From Rhizobium sp. S152 (lineage in GTDB: Bacteria > Pseudomonadota > Alphaproteobacteria > Rhizobiales > Rhizobiaceae): a stretch of DNA of 64,000 bases. Below the pieces are notes generated by a model. That model searched no databases. It was not told where the DNA came from and saw only the letters and a list, made by a program, of their open reading frames with translations. Position numbers and translations under genes: made by a program. Positions 1-9,790 of the stretch are shown here, piece by piece (within the stretch, counting starts at the first letter, position 1; each line of letters begins with the position of its first letter). The DNA lies in the NCBI RefSeq assembly GCF_030380735.1, contig NZ_JAUDRZ010000030.1, positions 580,045 to 644,044 of the forward strand, written 5' to 3'.

Positions 1-200
1 GTTGCGAATCGAGCATGGCACATCTCCTGATAGGAGACGTTGTCCCCTATTTGGTGGACTGAGTCAAATATATACCGCGGCTGTTCGGCTGCGCGTTCAC
101 ATGGTTGCGACATTACGGCGCGAAAGAAAAATTTGCGAAATGACAAGTGGTGACCGTATGAAGGGGCGGGAGGTCGCGTCTTATTGCAAAAGGATTCTCC

Positions 201-1463
201 ATGAGTGATCACCATGTCGTCGTTGTCGGCGGCGGTTTCGGCGGACTGCAACTGGTCAATGGTCTCAAGGGCGCCGGCGTGAAGATCACTTTGATCGATC
301 GGCGCAACCACCACCTGTTCCAACCGCTGCTCTATCAGGTCGCGACGACGATCCTGGCGACGTCCGAGATTGCCTGGCCGATCCGCCATCTCTACAGCGA
401 CCGTCCCGATGTGACGACGCTGCTGGGTGACGTCATGGGCGTCGACAAGGTCGCCAAGACGGTGACACTTCGCGACGGGCCTACCATTTCCTATGATACG
501 CTGGTGCTGGCGACGGGAGCGACCCATGCCTATTTCGGTCGTGACGACTGGGAGCCGGTTGCGCCCGGCCTGAAGACGCTCGAGGATGCGACCACGATCC
601 GCCGTCGCGTGCTGCTTGCGTTCGAGCAGGCGGAGACGGCAAGCGACCCGGCAGTCCGAGACGCACTGCTCACCTTCGTCATCATCGGTGCGGGGCCGAC
701 CGGCGTGGAGCTTGCCGGCATCATCGCCGAGCTCGCGCACAAGACGCTACCGAAGGAGTTCCGCAACATCGACACACGCAAGGCCAAGGTCATGCTCGTG
801 GAGGCGGGGCCGCGCGTTCTGCCGACCTTTGTGCCGGAGCTGTCTGAATATGCCTTGAAGGCGCTCAACGATCTCGGCGTCGAGGTGCGGCTCGGAAAGC
901 CGGTCACGCAATGCACGGCTGATGGCGTCCAGATCGGGGATGAATTCGTTCCCTGCCGGACGATCAGCTGGGCTGCGGGCGTGCAGGCTTCGCCTGCCGC
1001 GCGCTGGCTTGACATACCGGCCGACAGGGCGGGGCGCGCCATCGTCGAAAAGGATCTGACCGCGCCTGGATTGCCTGATGTCTTTGTCATCGGCGACACT
1101 GCGTCCGTGATGCAGGAGAGCGGTGCGCCGGTGCCGGGCGTGGCGCCGGCAGCCAAGCAGCAGGGCGGCTATGCGGCCCAGGTCATCCGCGCGCGCCTCA
1201 CAGGCAAGACGCCGCCGGTCTTCAAGTATCGTCATCAAGGCAGCCTGGCGACCATCGGCAGGAGTGCGGCGATCGCCGATTTCGGCCGTATCAAGCTCAA
1301 GGGCGGGCTTGCCTGGTGGATCTGGGGCATCGCCCACATCTACTTCCTGATCGGCACACGCTCGCGCTTCGCCGTAGCCTGGAGCTGGTTATGGATCTTC
1401 CTCAGTGGCCAGCACAGCGCGCGGCTGATCACGCAGCGCGAGACGATCCCGGACAAGAAGTAG
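201..1463 (+). CDS. ndh: Type II NADH dehydrogenase (NAD(P)/FAD-dependent oxidoreductase)
   Basis: Predicted non-proton-pumping NADH:quinone oxidoreductase that passes electrons from NADH through FAD to the quinone pool at the inner face of the membrane. Seen: an N-terminal FAD-binding Rossmann motif GGGFGG at residues 10-15, a second dinucleotide motif GAGPTG at 163-168 for NADH, an FAD-closing segment with VIGD at about 296-299, and a hydrophobic, Trp-rich C-terminal segment (about 365-400) that fits the membrane anchor of this family. The length of 420 residues is normal for NDH-2. The gene stands alone and faces an alcohol dehydrogenase across a shared terminator. The ATG at 201 follows an AAGGA-like ribosome site. 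A related FAD oxidoreductase with another acceptor cannot be excluded. Confidence 0.88.
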   Translation: MSDHHVVVVGGGFGGLQLVNGLKGAGVKITLIDRRNHHLFQPLLYQVATTILATSEIAWPIRHLYSDRPDVTTLLGDVMGVDKVAKTVTLRDGPTISYDTLVLATGATHAYFGRDDWEPVAPGLKTLEDATTIRRRVLLAFEQAETASDPAVRDALLTFVIIGAGPTGVELAGIIAELAHKTLPKEFRNIDTRKAKVMLVEAGPRVLPTFVPELSEYALKALNDLGVEVRLGKPVTQCTADGVQIGDEFVPCRTISWAAGVQASPAARWLDIPADRAGRAIVEKDLTAPGLPDVFVIGDTASVMQESGAPVPGVAPAAKQQGGYAAQVIRARLTGKTPPVFKYRHQGSLATIGRSAAIADFGRIKLKGGLAWWIWGIAHIYFLIGTRSRFAVAWSWLWIFLSGQHSARLITQRETIPDKK

Positions 1464-1493
1464 TCTACGCTTAGGTAGATGGACGAAAAAAAG

Positions 1494-1520
1494 AACCCCG
1501 CCGGTGAGGCGGGGTTTGTT
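1494..1520. terminator. Bidirectional rho-independent terminator between ndh and the alcohol dehydrogenase gene
   Basis: A perfect 9-bp stem (AACCCCGCC at 1494-1502 with GGCGGGGTT at 1508-1516) closes a 5-nt loop. It has an A-run on its left and a T-rich stretch on its right, so it can end transcripts of both convergent genes. Confidence 0.85.
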
Positions 1521-1541
1521 GTTCGTCGATAGGGGTTGTTA

Positions 1542-2588
1542 TCAGGCCGCCAGCGAGGCGATGTCGATGACGAAGCGGTAGCGAACGTCGCTCTTCAGTA
1601 CACGCTCATAGGCTTCGTTGACGTCCTGGATGTTGATCTTCTCGATCTCGGAGACGATGTTGTGCTTGCCGCAGAAATCCAGCATTTCCTGGGTTTCCTT
1701 GATCGAGCCGATCATCGAACCGGACAGGCTCTTGCGGCCTGGGATCAGCGAGAAAGCGTGAACCGGGATGGCATGCTCCGGCGCGCCGACGATGACCATC
1801 GAGCCGTCGACCTTGAGCAGGTTTAGATAGGCGTTCCAGTCGATGGCGACGCCCGCGGTGCAGATGATCAGGTCGAAGGTACCGGCGAGCTTCTCGAAGG
1901 TCGAGGCGTCCGAGGTGGCGTAGTATTCCTTGGCGCCGAGTTTCAGGCCGTCTTCTTTTTTCGACAGCGTCTGGCTGAGTACGGTGATGTCGGCACCCAT
2001 CGCCGCACCGATCTTCACGCCCATGTGGCCGAGGCCGCCCATGCCGACGATCGCGACCTTCTTGCCAGGACCAGCCTTCCAGTGTGCGAGCGGCGAGTAG
2101 AGCGTGATGCCGGCGCAAAGGAGCGGCGCGGACGCGTCGAGCGGCAGGTTGTCCGGGATCGACAGGACGTAGCCTTCCTTGACGACGATCGAGTCGGAAT
2201 AGCCGCCCTGCGTCGCCGTCTTGCCGTCGGCTTCGACGCTGTTGTAGGTCTGGACGAGGCCGGGCATGTAGTGCTCGTTGTCTACGTCGCGGGTGGCGCA
2301 GCCGACGCAGCTGTCAACGAAGCAGCCGACGCCGACGCGGTCGCCGACCTTGAACTTGGTGACGTTGGCGCCCACGGCCGAAACGATGCCGGCGATTTCG
2401 TGGCCGGGGACGATCGGGTAAACGGCATTCTGCCATTCGTTGCGAACGGTGTGAATGTCGGAGTGGCAGATGCCTGCAAACTTGATGTCGATAACGACGT
2501 CGTCCGCATTCGGTTCCCGACGCTCGAAGGTGAACGGCGTCAGCGGCTTGGAGGCGTCTGTGGCAGCATAGCCTTTTGCGATAGCCAT
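1542..2588 (-). CDS. Zinc-dependent NAD(P) alcohol dehydrogenase, cinnamyl-alcohol/YahK type
   Basis: Medium-chain dehydrogenase of 348 residues that interconverts alcohols and aldehydes with NAD(P)H in the cytoplasm; the physiological aldehyde is unknown. Seen: catalytic zinc ligands C41, H63-E64 and C158, and a nucleotide motif GMGGLG at 182-187. The structural-zinc loop is abnormal: the usual C-x2-C-x2-C-x7-C reads C94, C97, R100, M108, so two of four cysteines are gone. The start at 2588 follows a GGAG box; an upstream in-frame start at 2651 has no such box and adds non-conserved residues. An AraC-family gene is divergent from it, which suggests that regulator controls it. Confidence 0.88.
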   Translation of the reverse strand: MAIAKGYAATDASKPLTPFTFERREPNADDVVIDIKFAGICHSDIHTVRNEWQNAVYPIVPGHEIAGIVSAVGANVTKFKVGDRVGVGCFVDSCVGCATRDVDNEHYMPGLVQTYNSVEADGKTATQGGYSDSIVVKEGYVLSIPDNLPLDASAPLLCAGITLYSPLAHWKAGPGKKVAIVGMGGLGHMGVKIGAAMGADITVLSQTLSKKEDGLKLGAKEYYATSDASTFEKLAGTFDLIICTAGVAIDWNAYLNLLKVDGSMVIVGAPEHAIPVHAFSLIPGRKSLSGSMIGSIKETQEMLDFCGKHNIVSEIEKINIQDVNEAYERVLKSDVRYRFVIDIASLAA

Positions 2589-2789
2589 GGGAAAACTCCA
2601 TATATTTAAAGGGGTGGTTCGGACGAGGGCATTTATGCCGCAACGCAGCAACGAGCGTTAGAGCGATCCTCTGGCGTTCTTGCACGATCCTGCAAATCTG
2701 GATGCAGGTGCTGTTTGCGAAGCGCGATTTCCATTCTACATATGCAAGGACCGCGGCGCTGATGCCGCTCCTGCCGGAAAGTGTGCCCG

Positions 2790-3692
2790 ATGACCTTGCC
2801 CTTCAATCGCTACCAGGAGATCGCATCGATCGCGGCGCGTTTCGCAACCGGCGACGGCGATGTGCAGACCGGCATCGAGGGGCTCGGGATCAGCCGCCGC
2901 ACCACGCCGAGCGCGCCGTGCCATGGCAGCTACCGGCCGTGCTTCGCCATGGTGATCCAGGGCGCAAAAAGCGTGCAGCTCGGCACGGATACGATCAATT
3001 ACGGTGCCGGCGACTATCTGCTCACCTCGCTCGATCTGCCGGTGACCTGGCGGGTCGTCGAGGCGAGCAGCGAGGTGCCGCATTTCTGCATCACGCTGGC
3101 GATCAACCGGGAGAAGCTGCTGCATCTGCTTAGCCTGTCGAACATACAGCGCACGGCGGCGGCGCCGTCCGCCCAGCGCGGCATCGTCGTCAACGTCGCG
3201 ACGCCGGAGCTCCTCGACGCGGCGGTGCGTCTGTTGCGCTTGCTTGATCGTCCGGCCGACATTCCGGCGATGGCGCCGCTGGTCGAGCAGGAAATCCTCT
3301 ACCGCATCCTGACCGGGCCGGCCGGAGAACAGTTGATCGACATGGTCATGGCCGATAGCCAGGGGCATCGCATCGCCCGCGCCATCGCATGGCTGCGCGA
3401 GAATTTCGCGCGGACGTTGCGTGTCGAGGAACTGGCCGAGCATGTCAACATGAGCGTCTCGTCGTTCCATCATCACTTCAAGACGATCACGGCGATGACG
3501 CCGGTGCAGTACCAGAAGCAGATCCGTCTGCACGAGGCACGGCGGCTGATGCTGATCGAGCGGCTGGATGCCGGCACCGCCGGGCATCGCGTTGGCTATC
3601 AGAGCCCGTCGCAGTTCAGCCGCGAGTACAGCCGTCTCTACGGATTGTCGCCGGCCCGCGATGTCGGTGCCGTGTTGAACGCTGCCGAATAA
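2790..3692 (+). CDS. AraC-family transcriptional regulator
   Basis: One-component transcription factor of 300 residues with an AraC-type N-terminal cupin domain (about 5-165) and a C-terminal double helix-turn-helix domain (about 190-290). The first recognition helix lies in the segment beginning VEELAEHVNMSVSSFHHHFK, and the second HTH ends near GYQSPSQFSREYSRLYG. ATG 2790 is preferred because GGAAAG lies 9 nt upstream; the in-frame GTG at 2781 has no usable spacing. The roughly 200-bp divergent intergenic region with the alcohol dehydrogenase is the natural operator site, as for the YqhC/yqhD pair of enteric bacteria. The effector is unknown, possibly an aldehyde or a related toxic metabolite. 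Confidence 0.87.
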   Translation: MTLPFNRYQEIASIAARFATGDGDVQTGIEGLGISRRTTPSAPCHGSYRPCFAMVIQGAKSVQLGTDTINYGAGDYLLTSLDLPVTWRVVEASSEVPHFCITLAINREKLLHLLSLSNIQRTAAAPSAQRGIVVNVATPELLDAAVRLLRLLDRPADIPAMAPLVEQEILYRILTGPAGEQLIDMVMADSQGHRIARAIAWLRENFARTLRVEELAEHVNMSVSSFHHHFKTITAMTPVQYQKQIRLHEARRLMLIERLDAGTAGHRVGYQSPSQFSREYSRLYGLSPARDVGAVLNAAE

Positions 3693-3761
3693 ACGAGCGC
3701 GGTGCGCCGAAAATTTATGCCGCTGCCTTTCAAAGCCCCTTGACGGGCCGGGCCTTCTGCG

Positions 3762-3800
3762 CGATAAGCGCTCACGAACCGTACCGTACGGTACTTATCG
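3762..3800. promoter_or_regulatory. Nested palindrome, candidate TetR operator
   Basis: A perfect 14-bp palindrome, GTACCGTACGGTAC (3781-3794), ends 18 bp before the GTG of the TetR-family gene. A 7-bp inverted repeat, CGATAAG (3762-3768) and CTTATCG (3794-3800), partly encloses it. Position and symmetry fit an autoregulatory operator. This is inference from sequence only. Confidence 0.6.
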
Positions 3801-3812
3801 GGAGCGAATGCC

Positions 3813-4466
3813 GTGTCTGTCGAAAACTTGGAGCCCAGCGAATTCTCGCCGCGCCAGAACGCCGTTCTGGAGCAGGCGCTGCGGTTGCTCGTCGATGGCG
3901 GCGAGAAGGCGCTGACGACGTCGGGCGTCGCACGCGCCGCCAACTGCTCCAAGGAAAGCCTCTACAAGTGGTTCGGCGACCGTGACGGCCTTTTGTCGGC
4001 GATGATCGCCTACCAGGCGAGCAAGGTGCGCACCTTCGAGCGCAACGGCGAGCGCCTGACCTCGGCCAGCCTGCACGACCATCTCGTGATCTTCTCGCGC
4101 GATCTCCTGGAAGTTCTGGCGGGCGACGTGTCGCTGGCGCTGAACCGGCTCGCGATCGGCCAGTCGCCGCGCGACGGCTCCAAGCTCGGCAAGCTGCTGC
4201 TCGAGCGCGGCCGCCGGCAGATCGACCGCCGCGCCATGGCGCTGATCGATGCCGGCAAGCGCGCAGGTCTGCTGCGCTTTCACGACGCCGACGAAGCCTA
4301 CCACACATTTTACGGCCTGATCGTCTCCGACCTGCATGTGCGCATGCTGCTCGGAGATACAACGGGCGTTACGGATGCCGCGCGCCAGGCGGAAAAGGCG
4401 GTGACTGCCTTCCTCCGGCTCTACGGCACGGAGAAGGCGCTGGCAGAGATGCCGGCCGTCGTCTGA
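3813..4466 (+). CDS. TetR/AcrR-family transcriptional regulator
   Basis: Helical repressor of 217 residues. The N-terminal HTH spans about residues 20-60 with the typical pattern TTSGVARAANCSKESLYKWF, followed by an all-helical ligand-binding domain with no recognisable ligand class. The start is GTG 3813, with GGAG 8 nt upstream. An ATG at 3808 is in another frame. A perfect palindrome sits just upstream (3781-3794). The next gene downstream is ilvC, 58 bp away on the same strand, but ilvC is a housekeeping gene and probably has its own promoter. The target regulon is not evident beyond likely autoregulation. Confidence 0.88.
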   Translation: MSVENLEPSEFSPRQNAVLEQALRLLVDGGEKALTTSGVARAANCSKESLYKWFGDRDGLLSAMIAYQASKVRTFERNGERLTSASLHDHLVIFSRDLLEVLAGDVSLALNRLAIGQSPRDGSKLGKLLLERGRRQIDRRAMALIDAGKRAGLLRFHDADEAYHTFYGLIVSDLHVRMLLGDTTGVTDAARQAEKAVTAFLRLYGTEKALAEMPAVV

Positions 4467-4524
4467 CGACAGATTTACCGAATACTGACAGTCTACAAGA
4501 CAAGCAAAGGGAAGGAAAATTCAA

Positions 4525-5544
4525 ATGCGCGTCTATTACGATCGTGATGCTGACCTCAATCTCATCAAGTCCAAGAACGTCGTTATCGTCGGCTACGGCT
4601 CGCAGGGTCGCGCTCACGCGCTGAACCTGAAGGACAGCGGCCATGCCAACGTCGCCATCGCGCTCAAGGCCGGCTCCCCGACCATCAAGAAGGCCGAAGC
4701 CGACGGCTTCAAGGTCATGACCGTCGCCGACGCCGCCAAGTGGGGCGACCTGATCATGATGGCAACGCCTGACGAACTGCAGGCCGATATCTACAAGACC
4801 GACATCGCCGGCAACATTCGCGACGGCGTTGCCATCGCATTCGCGCACGGCCTCAACGTTCACTTCGGCCTGATCGAGCCGAAGGCTTCGCTCGACGTCG
4901 TCATGATCGCGCCGAAGGGCCCGGGCCACACGGTTCGCGGCGAATACCAGAAGGGCGGCGGCGTTCCCTGCCTCGTTGCCGTTCACCAGAACGCCTCGGG
5001 CAACGCGCTTGAACTCGCGCTCTCCTACGCCTGCGGCGTCGGCGGCGGTCGTTCGGGCATCATCGAAACCAACTTCCGCGAAGAGTGCGAAACCGACCTC
5101 TTCGGCGAACAGGTCGTTCTGTGCGGCGGTCTCGTCGAACTGATCCGCGCCGGCTTCGAAACGCTGACGGAAGCTGGCTACGCGCCTGAAATGGCATACT
5201 TCGAGTGCCTGCACGAAGTGAAGCTCATCGTCGACCTGATCTATGAAGGCGGTATCGCCAACATGAACTACTCGATCTCGAACACGGCCGAGTGGGGCGA
5301 ATACGTCACCGGCCCGCGCATCATCACGGCTGAAACCAAGGCTGAAATGAAGCGCGTCCTGCACGACATCCAGACCGGCAAGTTCACCTCGGACTGGATG
5401 CAGGAATACAAGGCAGGCGGCTCGCGCTTCAAGGGCATTCGCCGCATGAACGACAGCCACCAGATCGAGGAAGTCGGCGCCAAGCTGCGCGGCATGATGC
5501 CCTGGATCGGCAAGAACAAGCTGGTCGACAAGTCGGTCAACTAA
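4525..5544 (+). CDS. ilvC: Ketol-acid reductoisomerase (NADP+)
   Basis: Second step of valine and isoleucine synthesis: isomerises and reduces 2-acetolactate or 2-aceto-2-hydroxybutyrate to the dihydroxy acid with NADPH and Mg2+. Its 339 residues are the class I (short) form. Seen: the NADPH motif GYGSQG at 23-28, an N-terminal Rossmann domain to about 180 and the knotted C-terminal domain with acidic metal ligands (for example the FGEQ and FECLHE segments). GGGAAGG lies upstream of the ATG. The third-position composition is strongly C/G biased with few rare codons, as expected for a highly expressed gene. A strong terminator follows. Confidence 0.97.
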   Translation: MRVYYDRDADLNLIKSKNVVIVGYGSQGRAHALNLKDSGHANVAIALKAGSPTIKKAEADGFKVMTVADAAKWGDLIMMATPDELQADIYKTDIAGNIRDGVAIAFAHGLNVHFGLIEPKASLDVVMIAPKGPGHTVRGEYQKGGGVPCLVAVHQNASGNALELALSYACGVGGGRSGIIETNFREECETDLFGEQVVLCGGLVELIRAGFETLTEAGYAPEMAYFECLHEVKLIVDLIYEGGIANMNYSISNTAEWGEYVTGPRIITAETKAEMKRVLHDIQTGKFTSDWMQEYKAGGSRFKGIRRMNDSHQIEEVGAKLRGMMPWIGKNKLVDKSVN

Positions 5545-5574
5545 TCGGCTAGATCTTCCGGATCACAAAACGGA

Positions 5575-5606
5575 GGCCGGTGCGAAAGCGCCGGCCTTCT
5601 TCTATT
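5575..5606 (+). terminator. Rho-independent terminator after ilvC
   Basis: A 9-bp GC-rich stem (5575-5583 with 5588-5596, one G-T pair) closes a GAAA tetraloop and is followed by TTCTTCTATTTTT. It overlaps the 3' end of the convergent methyltransferase gene. Confidence 0.87.
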
Positions 5607-6189
5607 TTTGCGCGCGCATGGAGAGCCAGCGTGTCGGCTTGCCGTCGTAACCGCCGCCGTCTCCCTCGCTGATGACGATGCCGTGCCAGCCGCCGGCGCC
5701 TAGAAGGTCGGAGAGTAGTTCGGCGGAGAGATAGTTATAATACCGGCCGAAGCCGTCGTACCCTTCGGCGTCTCCAGCCTTGAACGTGGCGTGGAACAGG
5801 CCGCCGGGCTTCAGCGCGCGCAGGATGCGGGCGAATATATCGGGCAGTTGCGCGCGCGGCACATGCAGCAGGCTTGCCTCGGCCCAGACGCCGTCGAAAG
5901 CCTCGTCCTCGTCCAGTTCATCGAAACGCATGATCTCGACGGGACAATCGAGGAGTGCTTCGGCTTGCCTGGCGAGTTCGGCGGAGCCATCCGTCGGAGT
6001 GACGTCGAAGCCCTTCGAGAGCATGTAGGCGCTGTCGTGGCCGGCGCCGCAGCCGAGTTCCAGAATGGCGGCGCCGGGCTCAAGTCTCGACAGAAACGCA
6101 TCGAGACGGCGGATCGGCAACGTCCGATCACGCGCGGCATAGGTCGCGGCATTGTCTCTGTAAAACGAAGAGGTCGGTTCGTCGGACAT
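5602..6189 (-). CDS. Class I SAM-dependent methyltransferase
   Basis: Soluble methyltransferase of 195 residues with a Rossmann-like fold. Motif I is ELGCGAGHD at about 44-52. An acidic motif II region (FDVTPTDGS) and a post-motif segment VWAEASLLHVPRAQL follow, as in the methyltransferase 11/25 families. The substrate is not deducible. The start at 6189 (protein MSDEP...) is chosen because upstream in-frame starts at 6222 and 6234 lack a ribosome site and would add poorly conserved residues. The GAGG/AAGGA stretch before 6189 is only a weak Shine-Dalgarno. The gene is convergent with ilvC. Confidence 0.8.
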   Translation of the reverse strand: MSDEPTSSFYRDNAATYAARDRTLPIRRLDAFLSRLEPGAAILELGCGAGHDSAYMLSKGFDVTPTDGSAELARQAEALLDCPVEIMRFDELDEDEAFDGVWAEASLLHVPRAQLPDIFARILRALKPGGLFHATFKAGDAEGYDGFGRYYNYLSAELLSDLLGAGGWHGIVISEGDGGGYDGKPTRWLSMRAQK

Positions 6190-6291
6190 GATCCTTGCCT
6201 CGTCAGCCGTGAGGAAAAGCATATCACGAAACATATATAAAGCGTTTCGAAGTGCTGCTCGCGGCAGTACGCTCCGTCGCGACGTTCGCTG

Positions 6292-6549
6292 TCAGATCGA
6301 GCGGCGTCCGTTGATCGCGTGGTAGAGCCAGAGCACGACGACGGCGCCAACGACCGCGACCAGCAAGCTATAGATGTTGAAGCCGGTCACTCCGGCTGCG
6401 CCGAAGAAGGTGAAGATCACGCCGCCGACAATCGCGCCGACGATGCCGAGCACGATATCCATGAGCATTCCGGAACCGGTCTTGTTGACGATCTTGCTGC
6501 CAATAAAACCTGCGATCAATCCAAGAATAATCCAGCCGATAACAGACAT
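6292..6549 (-). CDS. GlsB/YeaQ/YmgE-family stress-response membrane protein
   Basis: Very small integral membrane protein of 85 residues with three hydrophobic, glycine-rich helices (about 1-20, 28-50 and 55-78), matching the transglycosylase-associated/GlsB family. A strong AAGGAGGGG ribosome site precedes the ATG at 6549. Relatives are general stress proteins of the inner membrane whose biochemical role is unsettled. The gene is divergent from the YidB-like gene that begins at 6693. Confidence 0.85.
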   Translation of the reverse strand: MSVIGWIILGLIAGFIGSKIVNKTGSGMLMDIVLGIVGAIVGGVIFTFFGAAGVTGFNIYSLLVAVVGAVVVLWLYHAINGRRSI

Positions 6550-6692
6550 CTGATGATCCCCTCCTTGATTGGCCGAATATTTCGGCCATCTCCCATTTTA
6601 AGCTAAATAGATGGATCAGAAATTCAAGGCTCCGACGGGGCCTCTCGTTGTCGTTTCACTCTTCTCGTCAAGAAAATCGAAAGGAGAATGGC

Positions 6693-7181
6693 ATGGGACT
6701 CTTTGATGACGCCGTTCCGGGCGGAAATATATCCAAGCCGATCATGATCGCTCTCGGCGCGTTGCTAGTCGGCAAGCTGCTCGGCGGTGGCGGCGGCGAG
6801 GCGGAGAAAACACAGCAGCCGAACCAGCCGGCCAGCGCAGGTGCTGACGATGGCGGTCTGCTGGGCAATCTCGGCGGGCTCGCGGGCGGCCTGGGTGGTC
6901 TCGGCGGGTTGGGCGGACTGCTCGGCAAGCTCGCGGAGGCCGGGCAGGGGTCGGTCGCGGATTCCTGGGTGAAGCCGGGCCAGAACGAGCCGATCGCGCC
7001 GGGCAGTCTGGAGAACGCGTTGGGCTCGCAGACCATCAGCGATCTGGCGCGGCAGGCTGGAATCAGCGAGCAGGAGTTGCTCAACCAACTCTCCAAGGTT
7101 TTGCCCGGCGTCGTCGACAAGCTGACGCCGCAGGGGCAGATCCCGAGCCAGGCGCAGATCGCCGCTCTCTTGCGCTCCTGA
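6693..7181 (+). CDS. YidB-family protein (DUF937)
   Basis: Protein of 162 residues with a hydrophobic N-terminal segment (about 15-34), a long Gly/Leu-rich low-complexity stretch (about 53-80, repeated GGL units) and a C-terminal helical domain (about 100-160) with the conserved DUF937 pattern ISDLARQAGISEQELLNQLS. The function of the family is unknown. The start at 6693 is supported by AAGGAG 6 nt upstream; an earlier TTG at 6648 is unsupported. It shares a bidirectional terminator with the convergent ilvE gene. Confidence 0.82.
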   Translation: MGLFDDAVPGGNISKPIMIALGALLVGKLLGGGGGEAEKTQQPNQPASAGADDGGLLGNLGGLAGGLGGLGGLGGLLGKLAEAGQGSVADSWVKPGQNEPIAPGSLENALGSQTISDLARQAGISEQELLNQLSKVLPGVVDKLTPQGQIPSQAQIAALLRS

Positions 7182-7208
7182 GGAGAGCAGTCTCATCATT
7201 GCCAATGA

Positions 7209-7240
7209 AAAGGCCGGCGGAGGGAACTTCGCCGGCCTTT
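7209..7240. terminator. Bidirectional rho-independent terminator
   Basis: An 11-bp stem (AAAGGCCGGCG at 7209-7219 with CGCCGGCCTTT at 7230-7240) lies between two convergent genes, with an A-rich left flank and a T-rich right flank. Confidence 0.87.
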
Positions 7241-7264
7241 CGTATTCCGAAGCTATCCGTTGGC

Positions 7265-8365
<1,101 letters not shown>

Positions 8366-8566
8366 TTCCTGGCACCTTCATAGCCTGTTTGATTTCGGCG
8401 GCGACACTACTGCCGCCGGGTGTGCTTTGCAAAGGCCGATTTCGGCTACTTTCGCATTAAAAGACCCGAAAATTGTCACGGTAGCAAACAAATAGGTCAG
8501 CAATGTTGACTTATCATTTATTGCGTGGTGTTGTCCAGTAAAGACAAAAAATTACGAGGAAGCCCC

Positions 8567-9790
8567 ATGCTCAATTGGGAAAACATCTTTGCAACGCGTT
8601 CGTCGCGGATGCGCGCATCGGAAATCAGAGAGCTCCTTAAGCTGCTCGACCAACCCGACATCATCTCGTTTGCGGGCGGAATTCCCGATCCGGCGCTGTT
8701 TCCCGACAAGGAGTTCAAGCAAGCCTATTCGGATATCTTCGACAGCACGGCGGTCAATTCGGCGCTGCAGTATTCTGTCAGTGAAGGCTACAAGCCGCTG
8801 CGCGAATGGCTGGTGGGGGAGATGGGGAAGCTCGGCATCTCTTGCAGCCTCGACAACGTCTTCATCGTCTCGGGTTCGCAGCAGGGCCTCGATTATCTCG
8901 GCAAGCTGTTCCTGTCGCCCAACGACACCGCGCTGGTGACATGGCCGACCTATCTCGGGGCGTTGCAGGCCTTCAACGCCTATGAGCCGGCCTACGACCA
9001 GCTGGCGCCCAACGGCAACCGCACGCCGGCCTCCTACAAGGCGCAAGCCGAGAAGGCTGGCGGCAAGGTTAAGTTCGCCTACCTCTCCGCCGATTTCTCC
9101 AACCCGACCGGCGAGACCGTCGACCTCGCAGGGCGCGAAAAGCTGATCAGGCTCGCCGACGAGATGGACATTGCCATTATCGAGGACGCCGCCTACCAGT
9201 CGCTGCGCTACGACGGCGAGGCGATCCCGCCGATCCTGTCGCTCGAGATCGCCGAGAAGGGCGACATCGAGAAGACGCGGACGATCTATTGCGGCTCTTT
9301 CTCCAAGACGCTGGCGCCGGGCCTGCGCGTCGGCTTCATCGTCGCCAACGCCGCCGTCATCCGCAAGCTGGTGCTGATGAAGCAGGCGGCCGACCTGCAT
9401 TCCTCGACGATCAACCAGATCGCCATTGCCGAAGTGGCGCGCAAGGGCTTCGACGCCCAGGTCGCCAAGATCAAGGCTGCCTACAGCAAGCGTCGCGACA
9501 CGATGCTGGCGGCGCTCCAAAAGCACATGCCTGAAGGCGTGACTTGGACGAAGCCGGAAGGCGGCATGTTCGTCTGGGTGACGCTGCCAAAGGGCATGGA
9601 TGGGGCGAAGCTGCTCGCCAAGGCGATCGAGACCGTCAAGGTCGCCTTCGTGCCGGGCCGCGCCTTCTTTGCCGATGGTTCGGGCGAGAACACCCTGCGC
9701 ATGAGCTTCTCGTCGAGCAACGAGGAAAAGATCGAGGAGGGCATCGCCCGGCTCGGCAAGCTGATCGCAGGCGAGATCGGCGGCCAGTAG
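8567..9790 (+). CDS. PLP-dependent aminotransferase, class I/II (2-aminoadipate/MocR-like)
   Basis: Fold type I aminotransferase of 407 residues. Seen: the NPTG motif at 179-182, the PLP-ring aspartate D207, the Schiff-base lysine K247 in SFSKTLAPG, and an arginine near the C terminus (TLRMSFS) for the substrate carboxylate. The N-terminal pattern DIISFAGGIPDPALFP is typical of the LysN/KAT II-like subgroup that acts on aminoadipate, aromatic or branched-chain amino acids; the substrate is not deducible here. ATG 8567 has GAGGA 6 nt upstream, while a GTG at 8525 does not. The gene is divergent from ilvE across a 200-bp region. Confidence 0.9.
   Translation: MLNWENIFATRSSRMRASEIRELLKLLDQPDIISFAGGIPDPALFPDKEFKQAYSDIFDSTAVNSALQYSVSEGYKPLREWLVGEMGKLGISCSLDNVFIVSGSQQGLDYLGKLFLSPNDTALVTWPTYLGALQAFNAYEPAYDQLAPNGNRTPASYKAQAEKAGGKVKFAYLSADFSNPTGETVDLAGREKLIRLADEMDIAIIEDAAYQSLRYDGEAIPPILSLEIAEKGDIEKTRTIYCGSFSKTLAPGLRVGFIVANAAVIRKLVLMKQAADLHSSTINQIAIAEVARKGFDAQVAKIKAAYSKRRDTMLAALQKHMPEGVTWTKPEGGMFVWVTLPKGMDGAKLLAKAIETVKVAFVPGRAFFADGSGENTLRMSFSSSNEEKIEEGIARLGKLIAGEIGGQ

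Noticed and set aside
2..208. 68-aa open frame at the window start
   Set aside because: No recognisable motif, overlaps the ndh start, and lies where a promoter and leader are expected.
4369..5460. 363-aa open frame antisense to ilvC
   Set aside because: A shadow of the strong ilvC codon bias: no ribosome site, no family match, and ilvC on the plus strand is complete.
8366..8566. Imperfect palindrome GTCAGCAATGTTGAC upstream of the aminotransferase gene (about 8496-8510), as an Lrp-type site
   Set aside because: Only 11 of 15 positions are symmetric and no consensus can be asserted.
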